From NCBI GenBank assembly GCA_029264305.1, contig JARICA010000020.1:81278-145277 (forward strand): a DNA stretch of 64,000 nt. Direction: 5' to 3'. The notes under the pieces are model-generated. The model had not been told where the DNA came from and made no database searches. It worked only from the letters and a program-made list of their open reading frames with translations. Numbering within the stretch: position 1 is the stretch's first letter; every line of letters starts with the position of its first letter. Below are positions 44,810-52,605 of this stretch, in pieces. Origin of the DNA: Faecalimonas sp. Lineage in GTDB: Bacteria > Bacillota > Clostridia > Lachnospirales > Lachnospiraceae. Position numbers and translations under genes: made by a program.

Positions 44810-45904
44810 ATGGAGAAGAATACAAAAACAATATTAGTAACAGGGATCGGTGGGTTAACACCTAGATCAATTACTGGAATTATCAGAGAAAATCATCCAG
44901 ATTACAAAATTATAGGATGCGATATTGATAAAAAAGCTGTGGGTTTTTTTATGAAAGGGTTATTAGATGAATATTATGTTTGCCCTAGATGTACAGATAA
45001 AGAATATTTTCCTTGGATTGAAAGACTTATTGAAGAAAAGGAAATAGATTATGCTTTTGTTCAGCCTGAGAGTGAAATAGTTGAATGGGGAGATTATTAT
45101 GATAAGAATGGAAAATATCCTTGTCCAGTATTTATGGGGAGCAAAAAACTTTCAGTATCATTAAAAGATAAGTCTATTATGGCAGATTTACTTGAAGGAA
45201 CAGAGTTCATTCCAAAAACAATTAAAGTTACACAGGAAAATCCTCGTTTTGAAGAAGTTGAAAATGAAATAGGTTTTCCGTGTTGGATTCGTGCAACTGA
45301 AGGAACAGGTGGACTAGGATCGTTAAGACTAGATGATATAAGTAGTTATAGGAGTTGGCTTTTTATTAATGCGCGTATACCAGAATTTACTGTAAGCGAG
45401 TTTTTGACTGGAAGACATTTAGCAAATGAAATGCTCTATTACAATGGAGAATATGTAAAAGGTGCAGCATTGGAGTGTGCTGAATATGTAATGGCTAATA
45501 CAGCTCCATCAGGTGTTACAGGAAATACTCATTTTGGAAGATTTTTAAATGAAGACAGAATTAACGAATTTTGTGATAGATGTATTAAATATCTTGAAAG
45601 TAAGCTTAATGTTCCTGCACATGGAATTCTTTCTTTTGACTTAAAAGAAGATAAAGATGGAAATATGAAAGTGACAGAAGTTAATATTCGCCACATGGCA
45701 TATGCAGGGGTAATGTCACATGTAGGGTTTGATCTTGTAGAGGATACAATTAAAATTCTTGAGGATGGAAATTGTGATAGAGTGGAGAGAGCACCATATT
45801 ATCATTACGAGAAACCATATGTATTTTTAAGAGATGTTGATGTTAAGCCAATTATTTTAGATGATGAAAAACTTTTTGATGATGTCAAGATTAAGCTTGA
45901 ATAG
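44810..45904 (+). CDS. ATP-grasp ligase in capsule locus (2)
   Basis: A 364-residue ATP-grasp protein with an N-terminal domain (ILVTGIGGLTPRSITGIIRE) and ATP-binding core: SLKDKSIMADLLEG, FPCWIRATEGTGGLGSLRL (P-loop, about 154-172), TVSEFLTGRHLANEML and metal-site TEVNIRHMAYAGVM (about 285-298). It contains a CPRC motif (about 58-61). Unlike the first ATP-grasp enzyme of the locus it lacks the C-terminal extension, and the two are not close copies. Likely forms an amide bond on a precursor; the substrate is unknown. Confidence 0.82.
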   Translation: MEKNTKTILVTGIGGLTPRSITGIIRENHPDYKIIGCDIDKKAVGFFMKGLLDEYYVCPRCTDKEYFPWIERLIEEKEIDYAFVQPESEIVEWGDYYDKNGKYPCPVFMGSKKLSVSLKDKSIMADLLEGTEFIPKTIKVTQENPRFEEVENEIGFPCWIRATEGTGGLGSLRLDDISSYRSWLFINARIPEFTVSEFLTGRHLANEMLYYNGEYVKGAALECAEYVMANTAPSGVTGNTHFGRFLNEDRINEFCDRCIKYLESKLNVPAHGILSFDLKEDKDGNMKVTEVNIRHMAYAGVMSHVGFDLVEDTIKILEDGNCDRVERAPYYHYEKPYVFLRDVDVKPIILDDEKLFDDVKIKLE

Positions 45905-45915
45905 GGGGAGTAATA

Positions 45916-47175
45916 ATGGATATAGTTATAGTATCTCAGTATTTACGTAACATAGAAAAATTGGAGGGGAACAATAGTAGATTTATATACTTGGCAAATA
46001 TGCTTAGTGAGAATGGTGATAACGAAGTTGAGATAATAACATCTAATTATATGCATGGGGCTAAAAAACACGTTAAAAGCGTTCAACAGCCAGAAAAATT
46101 CAAAATAACAACATTAAAAGAACCAGGATATCCTAAAAATGTATGTTTGAAAAGATTTTATAGCCATGCAGTGCTAGCGAAGAACCTTAAAAAATATCTT
46201 AGCACTAGAAAAAAACCTGATGTTATATATTGTGCAATACCGTCATTGGATGTTGCCAAAGTGGCGAAAAATTATTGCAAAAATAGTGATGTACATTTTA
46301 TTATAGATATTCAAGATTTATGGCCAGAAGCGTTTAAAATGGTATTTAATATACCTGTTTTAAGCAATCTGATTTTTTTGCCTATGAATACTGAGGCTAA
46401 TAATATATATAAACAGGCAGATGGGGTTATTGCAGTATCACAGACATATGTGGACAGAGCGATGTTAGTTAATAAAAAATGTAAAAAGGGAATACCAGTA
46501 TTTTTAGGAACTCAATTAAAGGATTTTGATTTTTATGCCAATAGAACAGTTGACTTGCTAGATGATACTGCAAGTAAGAATAAAATTTTTAAAGATATAA
46601 TTAATAGGATGAGTGATAAGAATTATAGTGACAAGGTGCGGTTAGTATATGTAGGTACTCTTGGTGCAAGTTATGATATTTCAATAATTCTTTCTGCTCT
46701 AAAACAAATGAAAGAAAAAGAGTTATCTAAGTTAGAATTCATTATTATGGGAGATGGACCTAGGAAACAAGAGTTTGAGAAACAGGCTAAAGGATTACCA
46801 GTATATTTTACTGGAAATGTCGTTTATCCAGATATGGTATGGTTATTATCCAGATGTGATATTGCTGTTAATCCAATAACACATGGTGCAGCACAAAGCA
46901 TTATCAATAAGCATGGTGATTATGCCATGGCTGGCTTACCAGTTATTAGTACACAAGAATCTTTAGAATATAGAAATTTGGTAGAAAAATATAACATGGG
47001 ATACAATATTTCTAATAGTAGTATTGATGAAATAAAAGATAAAATATGTGAACTTCTTGATGATGAAGTATTAAGAAATAGGTATGGGAAAAATGCGAGA
47101 AAATGTGCTGAAGAAAAGTTTGATCGAAAAAATAGTTATCAAGAAATTTATAATTTTATAATTAATGAAATATAA
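45916..47175 (+). CDS. Glycosyltransferase family 4
   Basis: A 419-residue GT-B glycosyltransferase resembling WbuB-type capsule enzymes. N-terminal acceptor domain with VSQYLRNIEKLEGNNSRF and IDIQDLWPEAFKM (about 130-142), then the donor domain: LVYVGTLGASYDISIILSAL (about 243-262), IMGDGPRKQEFE and the E-x7-E-type region (CDIAVNPITHGAAQSIINKHGDYAMAG split across 315-341). The only processive glycosyltransferase in the locus, it should add the second sugar onto the undecaprenyl-linked primer. Confidence 0.9.
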   Translation: MDIVIVSQYLRNIEKLEGNNSRFIYLANMLSENGDNEVEIITSNYMHGAKKHVKSVQQPEKFKITTLKEPGYPKNVCLKRFYSHAVLAKNLKKYLSTRKKPDVIYCAIPSLDVAKVAKNYCKNSDVHFIIDIQDLWPEAFKMVFNIPVLSNLIFLPMNTEANNIYKQADGVIAVSQTYVDRAMLVNKKCKKGIPVFLGTQLKDFDFYANRTVDLLDDTASKNKIFKDIINRMSDKNYSDKVRLVYVGTLGASYDISIILSALKQMKEKELSKLEFIIMGDGPRKQEFEKQAKGLPVYFTGNVVYPDMVWLLSRCDIAVNPITHGAAQSIINKHGDYAMAGLPVISTQESLEYRNLVEKYNMGYNISNSSIDEIKDKICELLDDEVLRNRYGKNARKCAEEKFDRKNSYQEIYNFIINEI

Positions 47176-47211
47176 CCATGATAAAAATGAGAAGAATTAG
47201 GTTGAGAAAAT

Positions 47212-48393
47212 ATGAAAAATAGATATAAAAATATAGTTGGCGATTTGTTATATAATACTCTTGGATTTGGAATATATATACTAACACAGCAAATTTTGCT
47301 TATGCCTATTATGTCGAGAATTTTAAGTAGGAATCAATTTTCTAAAATGACAATATACTTATCAGTTTATGCAATATTAACTAATGTTTTTGGTAGTGAA
47401 TTAGGAATAGTTCGTCAAGTTAGAAGGGAAGATGGAGATAAAAGTTCGGATTATAATAGAATATTGTTACAGTTATTACCAGGTCTTCTGGTAGTATCAT
47501 GTGTTGGGTTGAGAATATTTGATTTTGACACAGTTGAAATTTTGTTTCTTACGATATGCATTCTATTAGGTAATTTTCGATTATATTCAACTGTGTATTT
47601 TAGATTAAATCATGTGTTTTATAAAATTGTTATTCAAAATATAATATATTTGGCAGGTATATGTGTTGGATTATTTATAACATATGAAACACGAATTAGT
47701 TTCATGCCATTTTTTTGCGCAGAATTTTTTTGCGTTTTTTATGATATAAAAGAAGCTGATTTCGAATTTCGAAATATAAAGAAAACAGCCGACAATAAGA
47801 AAATATGGATAAAATTTAGAGATTTTAGTTTTATATCATTGCTTGTTAATTTAACTTCATATTTTGATAGAATTATTATTTATCCGATATTGGGAGCAAA
47901 TGCTGTTACTGTATATTTTGCGACATGTTCTATGTCTAAAGTAATAAGTCTAATTACAAATCCTTTGCATGGAGTTATCTTATCATGGTTAAAAGGAAAT
48001 GATGTGGAATTTAGAAATAGAATTACAAAGATAATGATAAAAATAAGTATTCCTGTAATTGTTACGGTATTTATGATAAGTATACCGGTTACACATCTGA
48101 CATTAAGAATATTATACCCTCAATATCTATTACAAGCAACAAAGTTGATTATACCTATATGTATTGGGGTAGCATTTAGCAGTATGGCGTCTATTACAAA
48201 AGGGGTATTATTAAAATATGTAGAGAGTAAAAAATTAATATATTCATATATAATATATATTGCAATATTGGTAATATTAGGTATGCTACTAAGTGAAATA
48301 TATGGAATAATTGGTTTTGCAATATCAACAGCAATAGCCAATATCATCTTATCAATAAGCTTTTTTTTATTATTAGTAAAAGTATCTAAATAG
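47212..48393 (+). CDS. Polysaccharide flippase (Wzx-like)
   Basis: A 393-residue protein with about 10-12 predicted helices and the N-terminal pattern of MATE-like polysaccharide exporters (QQILLMPIMSRILSRNQFSK). TSYFDRIIIYPILGANAVTV (about 218-237) matches the family's central repeat. It should flip the lipid-linked repeat unit to the outer face. Extremely AT-rich coding sequence relative to the chromosome core, as is common for capsule flippases exchanged between strains. Followed after 56 bases by the polymerase. Confidence 0.85.
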   Translation: MKNRYKNIVGDLLYNTLGFGIYILTQQILLMPIMSRILSRNQFSKMTIYLSVYAILTNVFGSELGIVRQVRREDGDKSSDYNRILLQLLPGLLVVSCVGLRIFDFDTVEILFLTICILLGNFRLYSTVYFRLNHVFYKIVIQNIIYLAGICVGLFITYETRISFMPFFCAEFFCVFYDIKEADFEFRNIKKTADNKKIWIKFRDFSFISLLVNLTSYFDRIIIYPILGANAVTVYFATCSMSKVISLITNPLHGVILSWLKGNDVEFRNRITKIMIKISIPVIVTVFMISIPVTHLTLRILYPQYLLQATKLIIPICIGVAFSSMASITKGVLLKYVESKKLIYSYIIYIAILVILGMLLSEIYGIIGFAISTAIANIILSISFFLLLVKVSK

Positions 48394-48449
48394 AAAGAAA
48401 GGAATATGTTATAGTTTATATAACAATAACTACACAGGGAAAAGATATT

Positions 48450-49667
48450 ATGATTGAAAATAATAGGATAGGGAAAGCACTTATAATATCGTTGTGTTCA
48501 ATGCTTGCACCAATGATTATTGCCACTCGAATATTAAACACATCAGCTGCATTAGTACCGTTGTATGCATTAGGTTACATAATAACCATTTTTGCGATAA
48601 TGTACGCTTTAAATAATAAAATTATTACAAATAAATTTGGTATGTACATAGTGGTATTATACTTTGTTATTTTAATAATTCCTATAATTGTAGATTTGAT
48701 ACTCAATATAAAGTTGAATTATTTTGATCTTATTAATGTTATAATTAAAATAACAAATCTTATTTTATTTTTTGTGTTAATGGATCACATTAAAATAGAT
48801 GAACATTCATTTATTAAATTAATGAATGTTGTTGTTATAATATCTATTTTTGCTTGTCTATATTCTTTTGTATTTGAGTTTAGAGAAATATTAACAATAA
48901 GAAATATTGCGAATTCAAACACATTAAAAATCCGTAGTTTTTTTGCAAATAGAAATCAATACTCTGCTTTTTTAATTGTTGCATTTATTGCTAATACTTA
49001 TTTATGTCAATTGTATAAAAAGAAATATCAATTTATAGTATATGCTATTCAAGTTATGGGGATTCTAACAACTTTTAGCAGAGCAGCTTTTTTTTCTATA
49101 GTAATTATAATATGTATGATATTATTACAAGCACAAAACACAAAAAAGAAATTTGTCATAGCTTCTTTGATACTTTTTATAGGATTAGTAATTCTTTTGG
49201 GAACAGATGTTATTACATATATTTCAAAAAATTATATTCGAATGGATAGTAGCGCAGATAGTGGACGTTTTACTTTATGGAAATATGCGTGGGATATTTT
49301 TAAAGATAGTTGTTTCTTAGGTGTGGGTTTTTATACTGGAGCAGACATTGCGATGGAGAGAGGAATGGGACTTACACAGTTTCATAGCATGTACTTTGAT
49401 ATACTAGTTGATGGAGGAATTTTAGAAATAATATTTTTGATATGTATATTTACATATACATATCAAAAATGTAAAAAATGTAAAAATCATAAATTAGTAC
49501 ATGTATATAGAGCATCGTTAATAGCATTTATATTTCATGCAACTGTTGAAAGTTTAAGTATTTTTGCGTTATCGTATTCAGATATATTATATACTATATT
49601 TTATATATCCGTTCCATTATTAATTTCAAATATGTATAAAAGACCCTATAAACAGGGGGTAAAGTAG
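48450..49667 (+). CDS. O-antigen polymerase/ligase-like protein (Wzy)
   Basis: A 405-residue protein with about 11 hydrophobic helices and a larger external loop bearing the Wzy_C/O-antigen-ligase pattern: LTTFSRAAFFSIVI (about 205-218) and the SADSGRFTLWKYAWDIFKDS stretch (about 270-289) then LGVGFYTG. It should polymerise the flipped repeat units. Last gene of the capsule locus; no terminator is obvious after it. Confidence 0.85.
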   Translation: MIENNRIGKALIISLCSMLAPMIIATRILNTSAALVPLYALGYIITIFAIMYALNNKIITNKFGMYIVVLYFVILIIPIIVDLILNIKLNYFDLINVIIKITNLILFFVLMDHIKIDEHSFIKLMNVVVIISIFACLYSFVFEFREILTIRNIANSNTLKIRSFFANRNQYSAFLIVAFIANTYLCQLYKKKYQFIVYAIQVMGILTTFSRAAFFSIVIIICMILLQAQNTKKKFVIASLILFIGLVILLGTDVITYISKNYIRMDSSADSGRFTLWKYAWDIFKDSCFLGVGFYTGADIAMERGMGLTQFHSMYFDILVDGGILEIIFLICIFTYTYQKCKKCKNHKLVHVYRASLIAFIFHATVESLSIFALSYSDILYTIFYISVPLLISNMYKRPYKQGVK

Positions 49668-49871
49668 AAGTAGAATTTTTAAATATAAATACTAAGTAAA
49701 ATAGAAAAATTTCTATGTTTTTAATCAATTGTGCCAGGAATAAATATAGAAAAACCAAATTGTAGAAACAGATAAAAAAGAAAGTTAAAAAAATATATAT
49801 AGAAATATAACATAGATATAATTAATTTTATTAATAATTTTTACAAGAATTATAATACATAATGGAGTGAT

Positions 49872-50231
49872 TCAAATAAAGTATAGCATAGTGTATTGCT
49901 TGTCAGGAAGAGTTTCAATAAAAGCAGTTAATCTTGCCGTTCTCTGAAAGTATCGAGGTAGAAAAGAGTAACTTTCATAAAAACGTTTTCCACACTTACA
50001 TACATATCACATTTTATGAAGAACAAGATAACAATGTTTCAACTGAAAAGGTAACTTAATAGTTTGATAACGGTAATTATGAATACGTTTTGTAGAAGAA
50101 GCACAACAAGGACAAACCTGCTCAAGAGGGGTGGCTTCAAGATACATCTTTACAAAAGTATTTGCGTGTTAAATTTTTTTGATAATTACATCTTCAATAT
50201 TTAACAGTTTGTTGATATAATGACTATGCAT
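49872..50231 (-). pseudogene. Truncated ISL3-family transposase remnant
   Basis: One continuous 120-codon minus-strand frame encodes the N-terminal part of an ISL3-type transposase: the start MHSHYINKLLNIEDVIIKK, the zinc-finger region CPCCASSTKRIHNYR, then CKCGKRFYESYSFLPRYFQR and TARLTAFIETL. Two in-frame stops break it (TAA after residue 20 and TGA within HKM-YVCKC). It ends after about 118 codons, where a full transposase would continue for some 300 more. A strong AGGAGGT still precedes the ATG. No terminal inverted repeats were recognised. The 204 bases between Wzy and this remnant hold nothing I can identify. Confidence 0.85.
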
Positions 50232-50240
50232 TTGTTATGC

Positions 50241-50289
50241 ACCTCCTAGTGGTTGGTTTGACGACTGGCATTGGGAGGTTTTTTATTTT
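50241..50289 (+). terminator. Possible plus-strand intrinsic terminator
   Basis: ACCTCCTAGTG (50241-50251) can pair with CATTGGGAGGT (50269-50279) through 11 pairs including two G-U, followed by a T-rich tail TTTTTATTTT. On the opposite strand the same bases hold the ribosome site of the ISL3 remnant. It could close the capsule transcript. Confidence 0.5.
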
Positions 50290-50376
50290 CATTGTAAACA
50301 AAAAAATGTTGAGATGTGTGATTTAAAATCATCCACTCCAAAATTAATTATAGAGTCCTTTATATATAAGTTTATA

Positions 50377-50481
50377 CTATTCCCTATTTTTCTCTGAAAG
50401 TTTAACAAGATGACAATATAATACAATTAACAATGCGATTAGAAGGCAGCAAAAGATAAATCCAATAATAAGTTTTAACAT
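50377..50481 (-). CDS. 34-residue single-helix membrane peptide
   Basis: A minus-strand frame of 34 codons with AAAAGGAG 8 bases before its ATG. The peptide starts MLKLIIGFIFCCLLIALL, forms one membrane helix and ends in a charged tail (KLSEKNRE). Such layout resembles type I toxins and other small membrane peptides of Firmicutes, but no family can be assigned. It is the only credible coding unit between the ISL3 remnant and the promoter at 50565. Coding is supported by the ribosome site only. Confidence 0.45.
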   Translation of the reverse strand: MLKLIIGFIFCCLLIALLIVLYCHLVKLSEKNRE

Positions 50482-50564
50482 GTATATTCTCCTTTTATGT
50501 TTAGTCTATATAAAGTATATGTAAATATAAGTAGAAATATGTCTATTTCTCATGTGATAAAAAA

Positions 50565-50593
50565 TTGACGACTAGGGGAAAAAGATTTATAAT
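50565..50593 (+). promoter_or_regulatory. Strong sigma-A promoter of the acyltransferase-kinase gene
   Basis: TTGACG (50565-50570), exactly 17 bases, TATAAT (50588-50593). It implies a leader of about 110 bases before the ATG at 50713. Confidence 0.8.
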
Positions 50594-50671
50594 TAGTAAG
50601 AAAATAGAAACAATAATAGAGAAATAAGAGAAACAATATTGTATGGTTTATACAGATAAGATGTTTTATGG

Positions 50672-50708
50672 AAGGAGGCAGGTGACTTTTAATAAGTTCA
50701 TCGAGTAA
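50672..50708 (+). promoter_or_regulatory. Displaced ribosome site and 8-residue leader ORF
   Basis: The only strong Shine-Dalgarno, AAGGAGG (50672-50678), stands 34 bases before the fusion-gene ATG, too far to serve it directly. It precedes a GTG at 50682 that opens an eight-residue frame (MTFNKFIE) ending TAA at 50706-50708, four bases before that ATG. Translation of the main gene may depend on re-initiation after the leader. The GTG is only 3 bases from the ribosome site, so the leader itself is uncertain. Confidence 0.4.
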
Positions 50709-50712
50709 ACGA

Positions 50713-52335
50713 ATGAAAAAACTATTAATTTTAGGAGCTGGCGGTTTTGGACAGATGATTCAAGAGACTGCTATACAATTAGGATATGAAGAAGTTGTTT
50801 TTTTAGACGATGCAGTAAAAGGTGCAGATGTAGTAGGAAAGTGTTGCGATTACCAAGCTTTTCTTGAAGAATATGACACAGCTGTAGCAGGACTTGGAAA
50901 TAATCAGATGCGTCTATATTGGACAGAAAAATTGTTGGAAGCAGGTTATAATGTACCAGCAATTATCCATCCATCAGCAGTTGTTAGCCCAAGTGCGAAG
51001 ATTGGACATGGTAGTTTTATTATGCAAAGAGCAGTGGTCAATACCCATGTTGTTATTGAAGATGGTGTTTTAGTAAATAGTGGTGCAGTAGTAGATCATG
51101 ATTCCCATGTGGCAAGTGGTGCACATATCGGTTTAGGTAGTGTAGTAAAGGCGAATTGTACAATTGAACCAAAGAGAAAAGTAGAAGCAGGAGAAGTCGT
51201 ATTTTCTACAAGAAGAAAAATAGACGGAGTAGGTAATCTTAACTTAGAAGATGCTTTATATGCTTTTGGATTTGGTCCTCAATGCAGTTATGTAAAACCA
51301 TTTGGAGAAGGTCATATTAATGAAACATATGCGGTATATATGCCAGGTGAAGCAGGAGATGAATTTTGCTATATTTTACAACGAGTAAATAGTAATGTAT
51401 TCAAAGATCCAGCAGGGGTAATGGATAATATTTTCCATGTAACAGAATATTTGAGAAATGTTATTCGTGAAGAAGGTGGCGATCCAGATAGAGAAACATT
51501 ATCTGCCATCAAGACAAAAGATGGTTCGACTTATTTCGAAGATAGTGAAGGACAACCTTGGAGAAGTTACCACTATATTCCAAATTCTGTCTGTTATCAA
51601 TTAGTTGAAGATCCAGAACAATTCTATCAGTCAGGAAATAGTTTTGGACATTTCTTAAAGCAATTAGGAGATTATCCGGCATCGGATTTGAATGAGACAA
51701 TTCCGGATTTTCATAATACAGTAAAACGTTTTGAAACTTTTGAATTTGCATTGAAACGTGATATAAAAAACAGAGCAATTTCATGTCGTAAGGAAATTGA
51801 ATTTGTATTAAAGAGAAAAGAAGATTGTGGAGTATTAGTTACACAACAAGAAGAAGGCGTTCTTCCATTGCGTGTAACACATAATGATACAAAGTTAAAT
51901 AATATTTTATTTGATGCTGAAACTGGAAAAGGTTTATGTATTATCGACTTAGATACAATTATGCCAGGACTTGCAGCAAATGATTTTGGTGATTCTATTC
52001 GCTTTGGAGCCGCAACAGCAGCAGAAGATGAGAAAGATTTAGATTTAATGCATTTTGATCTTTCGTTATATGAGACATATGTACGCGGATATCTAGAAGC
52101 GACAAAAGATGTTTTAACACCAGAAGAAATAGAAAGTCTTCCATGGGGAGCAAGATTAATGACATTAGAGTGTGGAATGCGTTTCTTAACAGATTATCTG
52201 CAAGGAGATACATACTTTAAGACAACATATCCAGAACATAATTTAGTACGTGCACGTACACAGTTCAGATTGGTTGATGAAATGGAACAACAATTTGATC
52301 AAATGCAAGAAATCGTACATAAATATTGTTCATAA
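50713..52335 (+). CDS. PglD/NeuD-type acyltransferase fused to NahK-type HexNAc kinase
   Basis: A 540-residue two-domain protein. Residues 1-175 form a NeuD/PglD-type acyltransferase: Rossmann start LLILGAGGFGQMIQE, then hexapeptide-repeat left-handed helix with the catalytic-type histidine in GAVVDHDSHVASGAHIG. Residues 185-540 are an aminoglycoside-phosphotransferase-fold kinase like N-acetylhexosamine 1-kinase: FGEGHINETYAV nucleotide loop, catalytic H390-N-D392 in RVTHNDTKLNNILF and metal motif D412-L-D414 in IIDLDTIMPG. The kinase domain should make GlcNAc/GalNAc-1-phosphate; the acyltransferase could acetylate a UDP-amino sugar. I have not seen this fusion described. It lies between the capsule locus and the fucosidase. 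Confidence 0.82.
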   Translation: MKKLLILGAGGFGQMIQETAIQLGYEEVVFLDDAVKGADVVGKCCDYQAFLEEYDTAVAGLGNNQMRLYWTEKLLEAGYNVPAIIHPSAVVSPSAKIGHGSFIMQRAVVNTHVVIEDGVLVNSGAVVDHDSHVASGAHIGLGSVVKANCTIEPKRKVEAGEVVFSTRRKIDGVGNLNLEDALYAFGFGPQCSYVKPFGEGHINETYAVYMPGEAGDEFCYILQRVNSNVFKDPAGVMDNIFHVTEYLRNVIREEGGDPDRETLSAIKTKDGSTYFEDSEGQPWRSYHYIPNSVCYQLVEDPEQFYQSGNSFGHFLKQLGDYPASDLNETIPDFHNTVKRFETFEFALKRDIKNRAISCRKEIEFVLKRKEDCGVLVTQQEEGVLPLRVTHNDTKLNNILFDAETGKGLCIIDLDTIMPGLAANDFGDSIRFGAATAAEDEKDLDLMHFDLSLYETYVRGYLEATKDVLTPEEIESLPWGARLMTLECGMRFLTDYLQGDTYFKTTYPEHNLVRARTQFRLVDEMEQQFDQMQEIVHKYCS

Positions 52336-52370
52336 ACCGAGAGGATATCTATAGAAATTAAATAATTTAC

Positions 52371-52413
52371 AAAAGTCCGTATGATGCCGAACAAGGTAAG
52401 TACGGGCTTTTTT
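52371..52413 (+). terminator. Intrinsic terminator after the fusion gene
   Basis: AAAAGTCCGTA (52371-52381) pairs with TACGGGCTTTT (52401-52411) with one G-U, followed by a run of T. Confidence 0.85.
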
Positions 52414-52605
52414 GTTTGCCATGCATATAGATGAGATAGTATGGGAATTGTTATGTAGAAAATGGGGAAAATAGGTAAAAATTCAATAATAATCATTGGA
52501 AACTATGGAAAAAAATGGGCAAATATGATAGATTATATATAATGTTATTTAAGTAAGATGTATATTTTTGCTAAAAAATAAGCAAAAGGAGGAAAAGAAA
52601 GGAAA

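Noticed and set aside
52496..52543. Promoter before the fucosidase from TTGGAA with TATGAT or TATAAT
   Set aside because: Spacings of 22 bases or more, or a poor -35, do not form a credible pair, though TATAAT at 52538-52543 may still be the -10.
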